Source of the DNA: Synergistaceae bacterium
GTDB taxonomy: Bacteria > Synergistota > Synergistia > Synergistales > Synergistaceae
DNA: 64,000 nt
NCBI GenBank assembly: GCA_030533085.1
Contig: JAUNJZ010000003.1
Location: 1-64,000 of the forward strand
Direction of reading: 5' to 3'
In this document: positions 52,179 through 60,117 of the stretch, one piece after another
Numbering within the stretch: position 1 is the stretch's first letter
How the letters are laid out: each line of letters begins with the position of its first letter
Made by a program: the position numbers and the translations under genes
The notes under the pieces: model-generated
What the model was told of the DNA's origin: nothing
The model's input: the letters and a program-made list of their open reading frames with translations, nothing else
Databases searched by the model: none

Positions 52179-52985
52179 TCAGCCCAGCGCCACGTCGAGG
52201 ACCATCATTACGGCGAAGCCGATAAGAAAGCCAGTCGTCGCGAGATCTCCGTGCCCTGAAGCCTGCGACTCAGGGACAGTCTCCTCGACGACGACGAAAA
52301 TCATAGCGCCAGCGGCGAAGGCGAGTGCGAAGGGGAGCAGCGGGCGGGCAAGGTAGACAAGCAGCGCGCCGAGAAAGGCGAAAATCGGCTCCACCACCGC
52401 GGAGAGCTGCCCGTAGAAGAAGGCGCGCGCGCGGCTCAGCCCCTCGCGGCGCAGCGGCATAGAGACCGCCAGCCCCTCCGGAAAGTTTTGCAGCCCCATG
52501 CCGATAGCCAGCGCCGCCGCGCCGGCAGCCGTCGCCTGCGGCAGCGTTCCGATCGCGCCGAAGGCGACTCCGACAGCCAGCCCCTCTGGAATATTATGCA
52601 GCGTGATGGCCAGCACAAGCAGCGTCGTGCGCCGCAGCGTCGAGGGCGGCCCGTCGGGGTCGGTCTCCGCCATGGCCGGATGCAGATGCGGCATCACCAT
52701 ATCGAGCAGCCTAAGCGCTCCTCCGCCGGCGAGAAAGCCGACGACGGGCGGAAGCCAGCCCGGATAGCCAAGCTCCTCCGAAATATCTATCGCGGGGGCG
52801 AGCAGCGACCAATAGCTGGCAGCTATCATCACCCCTCCGGCAAAGCCAAGCATCACATCCAACAATTTCTGGCTGGGGCGCTTTGCGAAAAAGACCCCCG
52901 CCGCGCCGAGCGACGTCAGCCCCCAGGTAAAAAGTCCCGCCATCAGCGCCTGCAAAGGGGCGGGCTGCGCAACAAACCATTCCAT
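52179..52985 (-). CDS. ZIP-family metal transporter (GufA type)
   Basis: A 268-aa inner-membrane protein of the ZIP family, which brings zinc or iron into the cytoplasm. There are eight hydrophobic segments, with the metal-site motifs HNIPEGLAVGVAFG in TM4 and QNFPEGLAVSMPLRREG in TM5, and EPIFAFLGALLV next. A short His-containing loop (MPHLHPAMAETDPDGPP) lies between TM3 and TM4. It is a single gene; no metal regulator site was found upstream. Confidence 0.9.
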   Translation of the reverse strand: MEWFVAQPAPLQALMAGLFTWGLTSLGAAGVFFAKRPSQKLLDVMLGFAGGVMIAASYWSLLAPAIDISEELGYPGWLPPVVGFLAGGGALRLLDMVMPHLHPAMAETDPDGPPSTLRRTTLLVLAITLHNIPEGLAVGVAFGAIGTLPQATAAGAAALAIGMGLQNFPEGLAVSMPLRREGLSRARAFFYGQLSAVVEPIFAFLGALLVYLARPLLPFALAFAAGAMIFVVVEETVPESQASGHGDLATTGFLIGFAVMMVLDVALG

Positions 52986-53315
52986 TTATACGCCTCCTAA
53001 AAATAAAACTATTTCATTTTATCCCCCTATTATACACCGAAAAATTCGGCTGACAAAGCGCCTTTGAGCGGAGCCGCCGACAGGCCGGACGCTTTACCGT
53101 GCCGGCGCCGCGCGGCAGGCGAAGATTTCGCTGACAATAGCCAGAGAAAATGTCATACACTCCTTTCATCTGTTATATTATCTTCATCAGGTTTATCTGT
53201 GAAGCGCCCACGCCATGGGTGGTTGGGTACGGGCTTGTGATGTGCCGCATTGTCCGCTTTTTCCTTCTCCTATTGGGTGACATTATCACAGAACAATAAC
53301 GTTATAAATTACAGT

Positions 53316-53344
53316 TTGACAATAACAATAAGCTAATGTACTAT
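53316..53344 (+). promoter_or_regulatory. Promoter of the serpin-protease island
   Basis: TTGACA (53316-53321), 17 bases, TACTAT (53339-53344): a near-consensus vegetative promoter. It gives a leader of about 195 bases before the serpin-like gene. The rest of the gap 52986-53547 is A/T-richer than its surroundings; 53200-53260 contains small G/C-rich hairpins I cannot name. Confidence 0.75.
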
Positions 53345-53458
53345 CGACTCAATCAACAGGCATCACGCGCTTATTCACGGAAAAAATTGTAAAAAGCGCC
53401 GTTATCGGCAGACATGGCGAGGGGTATATGGTACGTCCCGTAATTTTTTGTTCCAACG

Positions 53459-53508
53459 AGCCAAAGGCAAAGCCGTCTAAAGACGGCGGCGCAAAGCTCA
53501 TGAGACTG
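53459..53508 (+). promoter_or_regulatory. Partial GEMM-like (c-di-GMP-I) riboswitch motif
   Basis: In the leader of the serpin-like gene the 5' half of the c-di-GMP-I motif is visible: AAAGGCAAAGCC, the hairpin CCGTC-TAAA-GACGG, then GGCGCAAAGCT and a GAGACTGAA that sits where the motif has GGGTCTAA. This matches the conserved order GGCAAA...GAAA-type loop...ACGCAAAGC. The 3' half (second helix and the closing GGTTGCC-type strand) is not recognisable, so it may be decayed, a variant, or chance. Confidence 0.4.
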
Positions 53509-53547
53509 AATAATGAACGTATACACATAAAAAAGGAGCGTCGGAAA

Positions 53548-54771
53548 ATGTTCTTACCCAATAAAAAGCAGAGGCGGTTATTATCGGTAATAATGTTAGT
53601 GCTGTGCTTTCTTGCGCTTGGCGGGTCTTTTGCCGCTCCGGCTTTAAGCGTGCCTAAAAGTGTACCGCCCTGGAAATGGAATCAAATTGAATCGCGATGG
53701 ATGCGCGGGGAAGTCTACGTTCCCGACGAACCTCCCGGCTGGGAGGGGAAGATATCGCAGAGCGATATTAAAAAGATCAGGATGGCCGGCGTTTCGATAA
53801 ACAGATTTGCCTTTGACCTCTACCCGTTAATGGCGGCGGATATCAGGGGAAATATCTTGTTTTCCCCATACAATCTCGTGATGACGCTTGTAAATGAATA
53901 CAAAGCAGCGAACGAAAGGACGAGGGGCAAGTTGAGAAGGGTGCTCCGTATCGACGGCAGTTCGATAAAGAACTTTGCCCTGCTCGACAGGATAATAAAA
54001 AATACGCCGGAGGACAGGGGAGAAGTCAATTTCGACGGAAAAAAGACATATTTTAAAGCAGACTGGGAATTCCCATTTTACAATTACGAATGGATTTTTA
54101 AAATTGCCGGCGCTGCTAAACCCAGATTCTACAAAGCTGACGGGGAAATCTGCACCGTCGATATCATGAAACAAAACCAACGCCTTAAATATTACGAAGA
54201 CGAAAGAATCAAGAGCTTTGAATTTCCCTTTGTGGATCGCTACTACTCCTACATAATAATCCTGCCGAAGAGGCAGTCCGGCGTTCGCGGCGTAGAAATA
54301 TCCATGAGCTATGAAAAATATCTCGATCTGCTTGCAAAGCAAGCGGATAAAAACCTTGAAGTCCAAATCGTAGATACAAAGATCACCGCGCTGTATGATT
54401 TTAGCTGCTGGCTGAATACGTTAGGAATAAATGGATTGAAAGGGGAAAAGCTGGAACAGAAAAGCGTCCTTGATATCTATGGCGGAGAACAGTCGCGTGC
54501 AGTAGAAACTCGTTGGCCGCCATTCAGTATTATAAACGGCAGGTTTATGATTGTTCCTCCAGGAACGCCGCCCTCTCCGCAGGAGATTGAGAAAAGGAGA
54601 AAAGAAGAGCAGGAGCGGCGGGAAGAAAGGAACAAAAGATATAACGTAGACAGGAATTTCTACCCAACCCATCCATTTGTCTATTTCATAGTCGATAACA
54701 GGAGCGGCGCAATTCTCTTAATGGGACGGTATTGCGGGAAAGAAGATAGTCCGAATATCGTATCGAAGTGA
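53548..54771 (+). CDS. Secreted compact serpin-like protein
   Basis: A 407-aa protein with a signal peptide (about residues 1-30) and a serpin fold. Serpin blocks in order: INRFAFDLYPLMAADIRGNILFSPYNLVMTL, KTYFKADWEFPF, VDIMKQNQRLKYYEDERIKSFEFPFVDRYYSYIIILPK, and the C-terminal HPFVYFIVDNRSGAILLMGR. FSP to FKADW spans about 65 residues against about 140 in typical serpins, so helices D-F are largely missing. The reactive-loop region is replaced by a Pro- and Glu/Lys/Arg-rich stretch without the Ala-rich hinge, so classical inhibition is doubtful. ATG at 53548 follows AAGGAG and exposes the signal peptide. A C10 protease gene follows 21 bases on. Confidence 0.78.
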   Translation: MFLPNKKQRRLLSVIMLVLCFLALGGSFAAPALSVPKSVPPWKWNQIESRWMRGEVYVPDEPPGWEGKISQSDIKKIRMAGVSINRFAFDLYPLMAADIRGNILFSPYNLVMTLVNEYKAANERTRGKLRRVLRIDGSSIKNFALLDRIIKNTPEDRGEVNFDGKKTYFKADWEFPFYNYEWIFKIAGAAKPRFYKADGEICTVDIMKQNQRLKYYEDERIKSFEFPFVDRYYSYIIILPKRQSGVRGVEISMSYEKYLDLLAKQADKNLEVQIVDTKITALYDFSCWLNTLGINGLKGEKLEQKSVLDIYGGEQSRAVETRWPPFSIINGRFMIVPPGTPPSPQEIEKRRKEEQERREERNKRYNVDRNFYPTHPFVYFIVDNRSGAILLMGRYCGKEDSPNIVSK

Positions 54772-54792
54772 GGCTTAAAAGGAGGTAAAATA

Positions 54793-57060
54793 ATGTCAAT
54801 CTCCCACAGAGCTATTATTATTTTTACCGTGATAGTGTTTTTGTTATGCCCTAACGGTCATAACACTGCGGCGGCAGCGCCTGTAACAGAATCTGACGTT
54901 AATACTACAGTTGCGAACTGGCTTCAGGAAACGGAAAACCACTTTGGTGAGACATTAGGGACAACTATTAACCAAATTAAATTATATCGTGGCGGAATTC
55001 ACGGGAATGTCGGATACTTTCTCGTCACGCTGTCTCCCAACGGCTGGGTTATCCTGCCGGCAGATGATGACTTTTGGCCAATACAAACTTTTGGTCCAGG
55101 CGTGATGTCAGAAGCGCTTTATAAAAATACTCTGTGGTATAAAGCCGTCGGTTTTAATTCCTACACAGAGGCTGCGGCGCGCGGCGAAAAATCCGCCGAA
55201 AGTAAAGCCGGCGCATCCCTAAAAGAAAAAAGAACCGAACAATCCAGAAACAAGGCCCGCTGGAAGTCTTTAAAGGAAAGCGCGCAAAAAACAGGCGCAC
55301 TGCCTGCCAGCCGATCAATAAGCACGACAGGGCTGACCGCCTCTGCTGACATTCGCGTAGCGCCGTTAATGGGGAGGGAACGCTACTGGGGACAGGGGTA
55401 CCCATTCAATGTGCTGAATAAACATAGCGAGCTGACTAGATATTCGACAAGCAGCAGCGAATACGCCGGAACAAATGTCAGCGAACGGGAATATCTGGTA
55501 GGATGCGCCGCGCTTTCTACAGGTCAGGTTATGTATAATATTCTGACCAGAAAATACCCTGTATCAGTGGCTAACGGCCTGACTTTGCAGGTGAACCCCA
55601 CCGACAGAACTAATTTTAATATAGACAGGAATTATATCAACGGCGCCTGGATTGTAAGAAAACCTTTTAATTTCCCTGAATCTAATCTTGCTAAAACCTA
55701 TGATTGGCAAGCCATGTCAAATTTCCTGCTTTCACAGTCTCCAGATTTGTCCGATCAGACCTATCAGGTCACGCTTCAAAGCTCGGACATTGCGACGGCA
55801 GGCACGAAGATTGCGCCATTGCTTAGAGATATCAGTTTATTGCTGCCGTACAATATTTTTATGACCGGTGCTACTGTCAGCTCAGAGACCCCATATAACC
55901 GGATGCTTAGCGTGGCGGATCTTTCACCATCCTTATTCACTATACGCTATGGTTTTTCATCCGCTCACCGCATAGTCGTCAACAAAACAGAGAATTCAAC
56001 GACGGCACCCGCTGTCATGCTTCCAGAGGTAAGAAAACATTTGATTAATACAAATCTTGACTTCGGCTTTCCCGTCATCGCCGGATTCACACGGATAACG
56101 CCGGTACCTTCAAGCGATGACGTTGGGCACGCCTCGCCGGTCGACGGTTATGCTTTCGACAGCTGGCAAAATGGAGATAAAATTGACTACAGCGAACCTT
56201 ACTATCATGTGGTAACAGGGTTGTCGCAGAAGCAAACAGACCCGCCTGCGTCGGAATGGCTGATTGACCCTGGGGCATGGACTTATGGCTTTTTTAACAA
56301 ATTCAAGCCTGATATAAGCAATTCAACGATATCTTTGCTATTTAACGAAGTAGTCTACAACATATTTCCCTCCATCAACAACATCTCCGACGACATAGAT
56401 TATTCGTCTATAGGCTTGGGGAACAGCGTGGCCATTATCAGCGGTCGCGTCGCAAAATATAAAAACGCTTCGGATGATATAGGGCTTCCGCATGCGAATA
56501 TCGACATCGACATCTATTGGGACGGGACAAAGCGTTACACGACAAAGACAAATGAAAAGGGGATCTTCGCCGGGCTTGTGGCTACCGACGCTTCGTCGAA
56601 TGAAATAACGATTAAAGCTCCAGACGCAAAAAAACTTCTTTTGCCTGATCCGCTTTGGAAAGACAGTATTCCTCAAAATATGAGTCTTGCTGGTACAAAT
56701 GAATTTGTCATACAAGGCGTTGCAAACAGGTGGTTACCTGATCTTGGTTCAGTAAAAATTGGCGGAGTAAAAACAACATATGAAACATCATCGGATCAGG
56801 CAGCGATGTTCGCAGCGAAAGGCAGAATTGAAAATGAGAATGTCGTAATCATTGACAAAACTGACCTGGCAGCCGCAGAATTGTCTTCGCTGGGTTCTGG
56901 CGTCCTTTTTATCGGCTCCGATCCCGCCTATGATTTCAACGGCGACTATGATGCGGATGCCGCTGTTAACGTCATGCAGTTTGTCAGCGACGGCGGCACT
57001 GTCGTTACCATCGGCAAAAGTACGGCCTTCCCGCGCTTCAGGCGAAGAATCATTCACTGA
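54793..57060 (+). CDS. Secreted C10-family (streptopain-like) cysteine protease, 3' end damaged
   Basis: A 755-aa protein with a signal peptide (residues 1-29), a propeptide (GYFLVTLSPNGWVILPADDDFWPIQTFGPG, about 74-103), and a C10 papain-like domain with the nucleophile Cys238 in YLVGCAALSTGQVMYN and His446 in DVGHASPVDGYAFD. A Ser/Gly-rich linker separates pro and mature parts. A carboxypeptidase-regulatory/CNA-B-like domain (about 545-620) and a further domain follow. The last residues (RFRRRIIH) arise from a frameshift: in frame +3 the coding goes on after 57003 as GLPALQAKNHSLISNPGDTS. The catalytic part is intact. RBS AAGGAGG; it follows the serpin-like gene by 21 bases. Confidence 0.8.
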   Translation: MSISHRAIIIFTVIVFLLCPNGHNTAAAAPVTESDVNTTVANWLQETENHFGETLGTTINQIKLYRGGIHGNVGYFLVTLSPNGWVILPADDDFWPIQTFGPGVMSEALYKNTLWYKAVGFNSYTEAAARGEKSAESKAGASLKEKRTEQSRNKARWKSLKESAQKTGALPASRSISTTGLTASADIRVAPLMGRERYWGQGYPFNVLNKHSELTRYSTSSSEYAGTNVSEREYLVGCAALSTGQVMYNILTRKYPVSVANGLTLQVNPTDRTNFNIDRNYINGAWIVRKPFNFPESNLAKTYDWQAMSNFLLSQSPDLSDQTYQVTLQSSDIATAGTKIAPLLRDISLLLPYNIFMTGATVSSETPYNRMLSVADLSPSLFTIRYGFSSAHRIVVNKTENSTTAPAVMLPEVRKHLINTNLDFGFPVIAGFTRITPVPSSDDVGHASPVDGYAFDSWQNGDKIDYSEPYYHVVTGLSQKQTDPPASEWLIDPGAWTYGFFNKFKPDISNSTISLLFNEVVYNIFPSINNISDDIDYSSIGLGNSVAIISGRVAKYKNASDDIGLPHANIDIDIYWDGTKRYTTKTNEKGIFAGLVATDASSNEITIKAPDAKKLLLPDPLWKDSIPQNMSLAGTNEFVIQGVANRWLPDLGSVKIGGVKTTYETSSDQAAMFAAKGRIENENVVIIDKTDLAAAELSSLGSGVLFIGSDPAYDFNGDYDADAAVNVMQFVSDGGTVVTIGKSTAFPRFRRRIIH

Positions 57061-57200
57061 TCAGCAATCCGGGAGATACCAGCGCCTTTTCAACCGGAAC
57101 CTATGTATTTGAAAGCCTTTACTGGGGGCCATGGGGGCCGGAGCTGGATTATAGCCTTTACAAACGAAAAGCTCGCGCTGGCCGGGTACTATAACTTTCC
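57003..57200 (+). pseudogene. Frameshifted 3' remnant of the C10 protease gene
   Basis: After the stop at 57060 the coding seems to carry on in other frames: first LQAKNHSLISNPGDTSAFSTGTYVFESLYWGPWGPELDY, then, after another shift near 57145, IAFTNEKLALAGYYNFPAQYEQL. The pieces look like the ends of one C-terminal domain broken by at least two indels. They run into group-II-intron-like sequence. Confidence 0.45.
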
Positions 57201-57204
57201 GGCT

Positions 57205-57322
57205 CAGTACGAGCAACTTCGTAAACTGCACTTATGCGATTGAACCGCCGTGTACCGAACGGTACGCATTGTGTGAAAGGCCGGCCACCCCTACTAATGG
57301 GGTGGCCTCCTACTCAATACCG
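57205..57322 (+). mobile_element. 3' end of a group II intron (remnant)
   Basis: The sequence ATTGAACCGCCGTGTACCGAACGGTACGC matches the domain V hairpin seen at the 3' end of bacterial group II introns of the IIC type (stem closed by GAAC), followed by GTGTGAAAGG, a domain VI-like hairpin (CCACCCC...GGGGTGG) and the usual 3' end CCTACTCAAT. The end of an intron-encoded protein can be read in one frame as NCTYAIEPPCTERYALCERP. No reverse transcriptase body is present, so only the tail remains. Confidence 0.6.
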
Positions 57323-57335
57323 AAACTGCGGCCTG

Positions 57336-58298
57336 TTAAAACTTTGGCCCTTTCCAGTACAGCGGGGAATATATTTCGGCTCCGGCGGGGAGCGTTACCC
57401 CCTCGAGCGCCCAGCGTTTGAATTCCTCAAAGCCAGTGCGGTCCACGATGTAGCCGACATGCTCTTTGCCGCCCGGCGCGTTCGCGTCGATATATTTTTC
57501 CACATATTTGTAGGAGTTGAGTATGATTCTGATGATGCTCTCCTCGTCGGCCCACTTTATGAAATCCTCGCCGAGCCGCGGATTGCGCTTTCCGGTGCGT
57601 CCCAGCAGCGTGAGGCGGAAATATTTTTCCTCGCTGCGCGTCCAGGCGCGGGTCGGACAGTTGATGACGCATTCCCCGCAGCCGATACATTTTTCGTGGC
57701 TGCGGCGCGGACGGAAGTTTATCTGCTCGAGCGCTTTTACCGATTTTTTCTCACAGTATCTGACGCAGGCTCCGCAGTTCACGCAGCGTTCCGGCTCAAA
57801 GCGCGGCTCTGTCATGCCTATTATCCCGAAGTCGTGCATACGCACCTTGGCGCAGTCGTTGGGGCAGCCGGTGAGCGCTATTTTGAAGTGCAGGTCGTTC
57901 GGGAAGATTGCCTTTTCTATGCGCTTCGCGAAGGCCGTCGTGTTGTAGCAGCCGTAGGGGCAGACTCTGTTGCCGACGCAGGCGGTAACATTGCGCGTAC
58001 CGGCGGCGGGATAGCCAGTGCCGGGGGCCGTCTGGTTGATATCCAGCCCCTCTATCACCGGCTGGAGCATGGCGTTGACCTCCGGCATCTTATCAAAGGG
58101 TATGCCGGGCAGCTCAAAGCCCTGTCTGCTGGTGATATGCACCGTGCCGTCGCCGTATTTTTCGGCTATTTCCTGAAGCAGTCCGAGGTATTTCGCCTCG
58201 ATGCAGCCTCCCGGAACGCGCACGCGCGAAGCGGTGAAGCCGCGCCTTTTCGTGACCCGAAAGGCGTTTTTCTTTAATTTTTTTGTATTGATATCCAT
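57336..58298 (-). CDS. asrC: Anaerobic sulfite reductase subunit C
   Basis: AsrC is the siroheme catalytic subunit that reduces sulfite to sulfide. The 320-aa protein has the sulfite-reductase pattern TSRQGFELPGI, TACVGNRVCPYGCYNTT and ALTGCPNDCAK (siroheme/4Fe-4S cysteines), then two ferredoxin 4Fe-4S motifs (CVNCGACVRYC and CIGCGECVINC). ATG at 58298 follows GAGGGGG and is preferred over an in-frame upstream start 24 codons before. Last gene of the FNT-asrABC operon. Confidence 0.94.
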   Translation of the reverse strand: MDINTKKLKKNAFRVTKRRGFTASRVRVPGGCIEAKYLGLLQEIAEKYGDGTVHITSRQGFELPGIPFDKMPEVNAMLQPVIEGLDINQTAPGTGYPAAGTRNVTACVGNRVCPYGCYNTTAFAKRIEKAIFPNDLHFKIALTGCPNDCAKVRMHDFGIIGMTEPRFEPERCVNCGACVRYCEKKSVKALEQINFRPRRSHEKCIGCGECVINCPTRAWTRSEEKYFRLTLLGRTGKRNPRLGEDFIKWADEESIIRIILNSYKYVEKYIDANAPGGKEHVGYIVDRTGFEEFKRWALEGVTLPAGAEIYSPLYWKGPKF

Positions 58299-58311
58299 CT
58301 TTCGCGCCCCC

Positions 58312-59106
58312 TCAGTCGATAAGCTTCTTGCCCTGGACATAGTTGAATACAGGGCCGTCAAGGCAGACATAGGCAGAACCGATTTTGCAGTGTCCGCACT
58401 TTCCGATTCCGCAGCACATTTTGCGCTCCTGCGATATCCAGATATTTTCCTCGCGGAAGCCCGATTCGATGAGGCCGAGCGTGGAAAATTTCATCATAGC
58501 CGGCGGCCCGACGACGATAGCGGCGGCCTTTTCCGGCGCTTTGAGGCGCAGCTCCGGTATATAGCCGGTAACGAGCCCGACGCGATAGCCGGAAGATTCG
58601 CCGGCGCTGTCCACGGTGAGAATGACATTTATCGTCTTTTCCCAACGGCTGAGGTCATCCGCGAAGAGTATGTCGGCGGGGCTTTTGAAGCCGGCTATCA
58701 GGGTCATTCCATCCGTCTCCCGCGGGTTGCGCGCGAAGTGATCCACAAGGCCGCGCACGGGGCTGAGTCCGGTGCCGCCTGCAATGACGACGAGCTCTTT
58801 TCCCCTGTAATCATCGACGTTGAAGCCGTTGCCGTAGGGGCCGCGCAGGAAGAGGCTGTCGCCGGCGTAGCGCTCAAAAATTTCGTTCGTCACACGGCCG
58901 ACGCGCCTTATCGTCAGGTCGATGGTGCCGTCGCCCGTGCCGCTCACGGAGATGGGGGCTTCGCCGTATTTGGGGATAGAGACCTCGAAGAACTGCCCCG
59001 GCTTCACCTCGTGCTCGCAGCTCATGCGGAAGGTGTATTCGATCGCGGTATGCTTTATTACCTCTTTAACTTCGGAGAGAAAGGGGAGATATTCGTTAGC
59101 GGACAT
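58312..59106 (-). CDS. asrB: Anaerobic sulfite reductase subunit B
   Basis: AsrB is the FAD/NADH-binding electron-entry subunit. The 264-aa protein resembles ferredoxin reductases/dihydroorotate dehydrogenase electron-transfer subunits: GQFFEVSIPKYGEAPISVSG, LFLRGPYGNGFNVDDY, VVIAGGTGLSPVRGLV, and a C-terminal 2Fe-2S-type Cys set ERKMCCGIGKCGHCKIG...YVC. ATG at 59106 has AGGAGG nine bases upstream and overlaps the end of asrA by 11 bases. Confidence 0.94.
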   Translation of the reverse strand: MSANEYLPFLSEVKEVIKHTAIEYTFRMSCEHEVKPGQFFEVSIPKYGEAPISVSGTGDGTIDLTIRRVGRVTNEIFERYAGDSLFLRGPYGNGFNVDDYRGKELVVIAGGTGLSPVRGLVDHFARNPRETDGMTLIAGFKSPADILFADDLSRWEKTINVILTVDSAGESSGYRVGLVTGYIPELRLKAPEKAAAIVVGPPAMMKFSTLGLIESGFREENIWISQERKMCCGIGKCGHCKIGSAYVCLDGPVFNYVQGKKLID

Positions 59107-60115
59107 CCTTTTCAACCTCCTTCATGGCCTCTTCCAGCCTGTTTATGCAGCCGGAGAAGGATATATATTCAGGGCAGATATCGTCGCAGCGGCCGCAGCC
59201 CACGCACATCTGATAGCCGAAACGCTCCTTGAAGTCGTATATCTTGTGCAGCGTCTTGAAGCGCATCCGTTCGCCGTTCTTCTTACGGTAAGCGCCTCCG
59301 CCAGCCACATCGGTGAAGCCGTCCACCATGCAGGAGGCCTGCACGCGGCGGCGTTCGCCGACCCGTCCGTTGTCGCTGTAGAAGATGTCCTGCATCGTAT
59401 AGCAGCTGCATGTCGGGCAGACGAAATTACAGCGCCCGCAGTTGATGCAGCGGCCGTCATATTCGCGCCAGATTTCCGAACGTCCGACCTCGGCGGTCAG
59501 CCCCGCGGGGATATTCACGCGCGTGGGCGTCTCCGTAACGTATGACGGGGCTGCCTCCGCGCGCTCGCCGCCAAGTCCGGCAAGAAGCGGCTCAAGCTCC
59601 GGCAGCCGGCATTCCACGGCGTAGCCGCCGCCGCGCGGCTCGACCGAAAGCTCATAATCGTCGCAGCGGTTCGTCCCCATATCCGCGCAGAAACAGCTTT
59701 CAAAGGGGGCCGGGCAGCCCATGAGGACGAATTTTATCTTCTCGCGGAGGCGCTTGTAGTAATAATCCTCCGCGCCGTTACGCAGATATATCTCGTCAAG
59801 ACGCTTTACCGCGTGCAGGTCGCAGCTGCGTAAAAAGATCAGCGCCTCTTTCGCCGGCGCGCCGGCCTCCCTGGTCTCTCCCTCCGTGAAGAAAAAGAGC
59901 GTTTCGGAGAGCGGCAGCAGCGCCTCCTTGAAAGAATAATCGGATTTTTCGTCAAAGACGACCTCGCTCATGCTCACAACCTCGCCGTAGCGCACACAGT
60001 CCAGGTCGGAAAAGGGGGCGCCGCCCGCGAAGCGTTTCGGCGCGTATATTCTGTACTTTCCGGCCAGCCCGGCGATAAAAGTCTCCGCCGCCTCCGGCGT
60101 TAAAATATAACCCAT
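59096..60115 (-). CDS. asrA: Anaerobic sulfite reductase subunit A
   Basis: AsrA carries electrons from AsrB to AsrC. The 339-aa protein has FLRSCDLHAVKRLDEIYL, then two ferredoxin clusters near the C-terminus: CINCGRCNFVCPTCSC and CVGCGRCDDICPEY. This layout (unique N-terminal domain and two 4Fe-4S motifs) matches AsrA and the related HydB/NADPH-hydrogenase beta subunits; the adjacent asrB and asrC settle the call. It starts two bases after the FNT stop. Confidence 0.93.
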   Translation of the reverse strand: MGYILTPEAAETFIAGLAGKYRIYAPKRFAGGAPFSDLDCVRYGEVVSMSEVVFDEKSDYSFKEALLPLSETLFFFTEGETREAGAPAKEALIFLRSCDLHAVKRLDEIYLRNGAEDYYYKRLREKIKFVLMGCPAPFESCFCADMGTNRCDDYELSVEPRGGGYAVECRLPELEPLLAGLGGERAEAAPSYVTETPTRVNIPAGLTAEVGRSEIWREYDGRCINCGRCNFVCPTCSCYTMQDIFYSDNGRVGERRRVQASCMVDGFTDVAGGGAYRKKNGERMRFKTLHKIYDFKERFGYQMCVGCGRCDDICPEYISFSGCINRLEEAMKEVEKDVR

Positions 60116-60117
60116 TA

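Noticed and set aside
53200-53260. Possible 5' end of a group II intron (GCGCCCACGCCATGGGTGG)
   Set aside because: It only vaguely resembles the GTGCGCCCAG start of some introns and lacks the rest of domain I; the tail at 57.2 kb is of another type.
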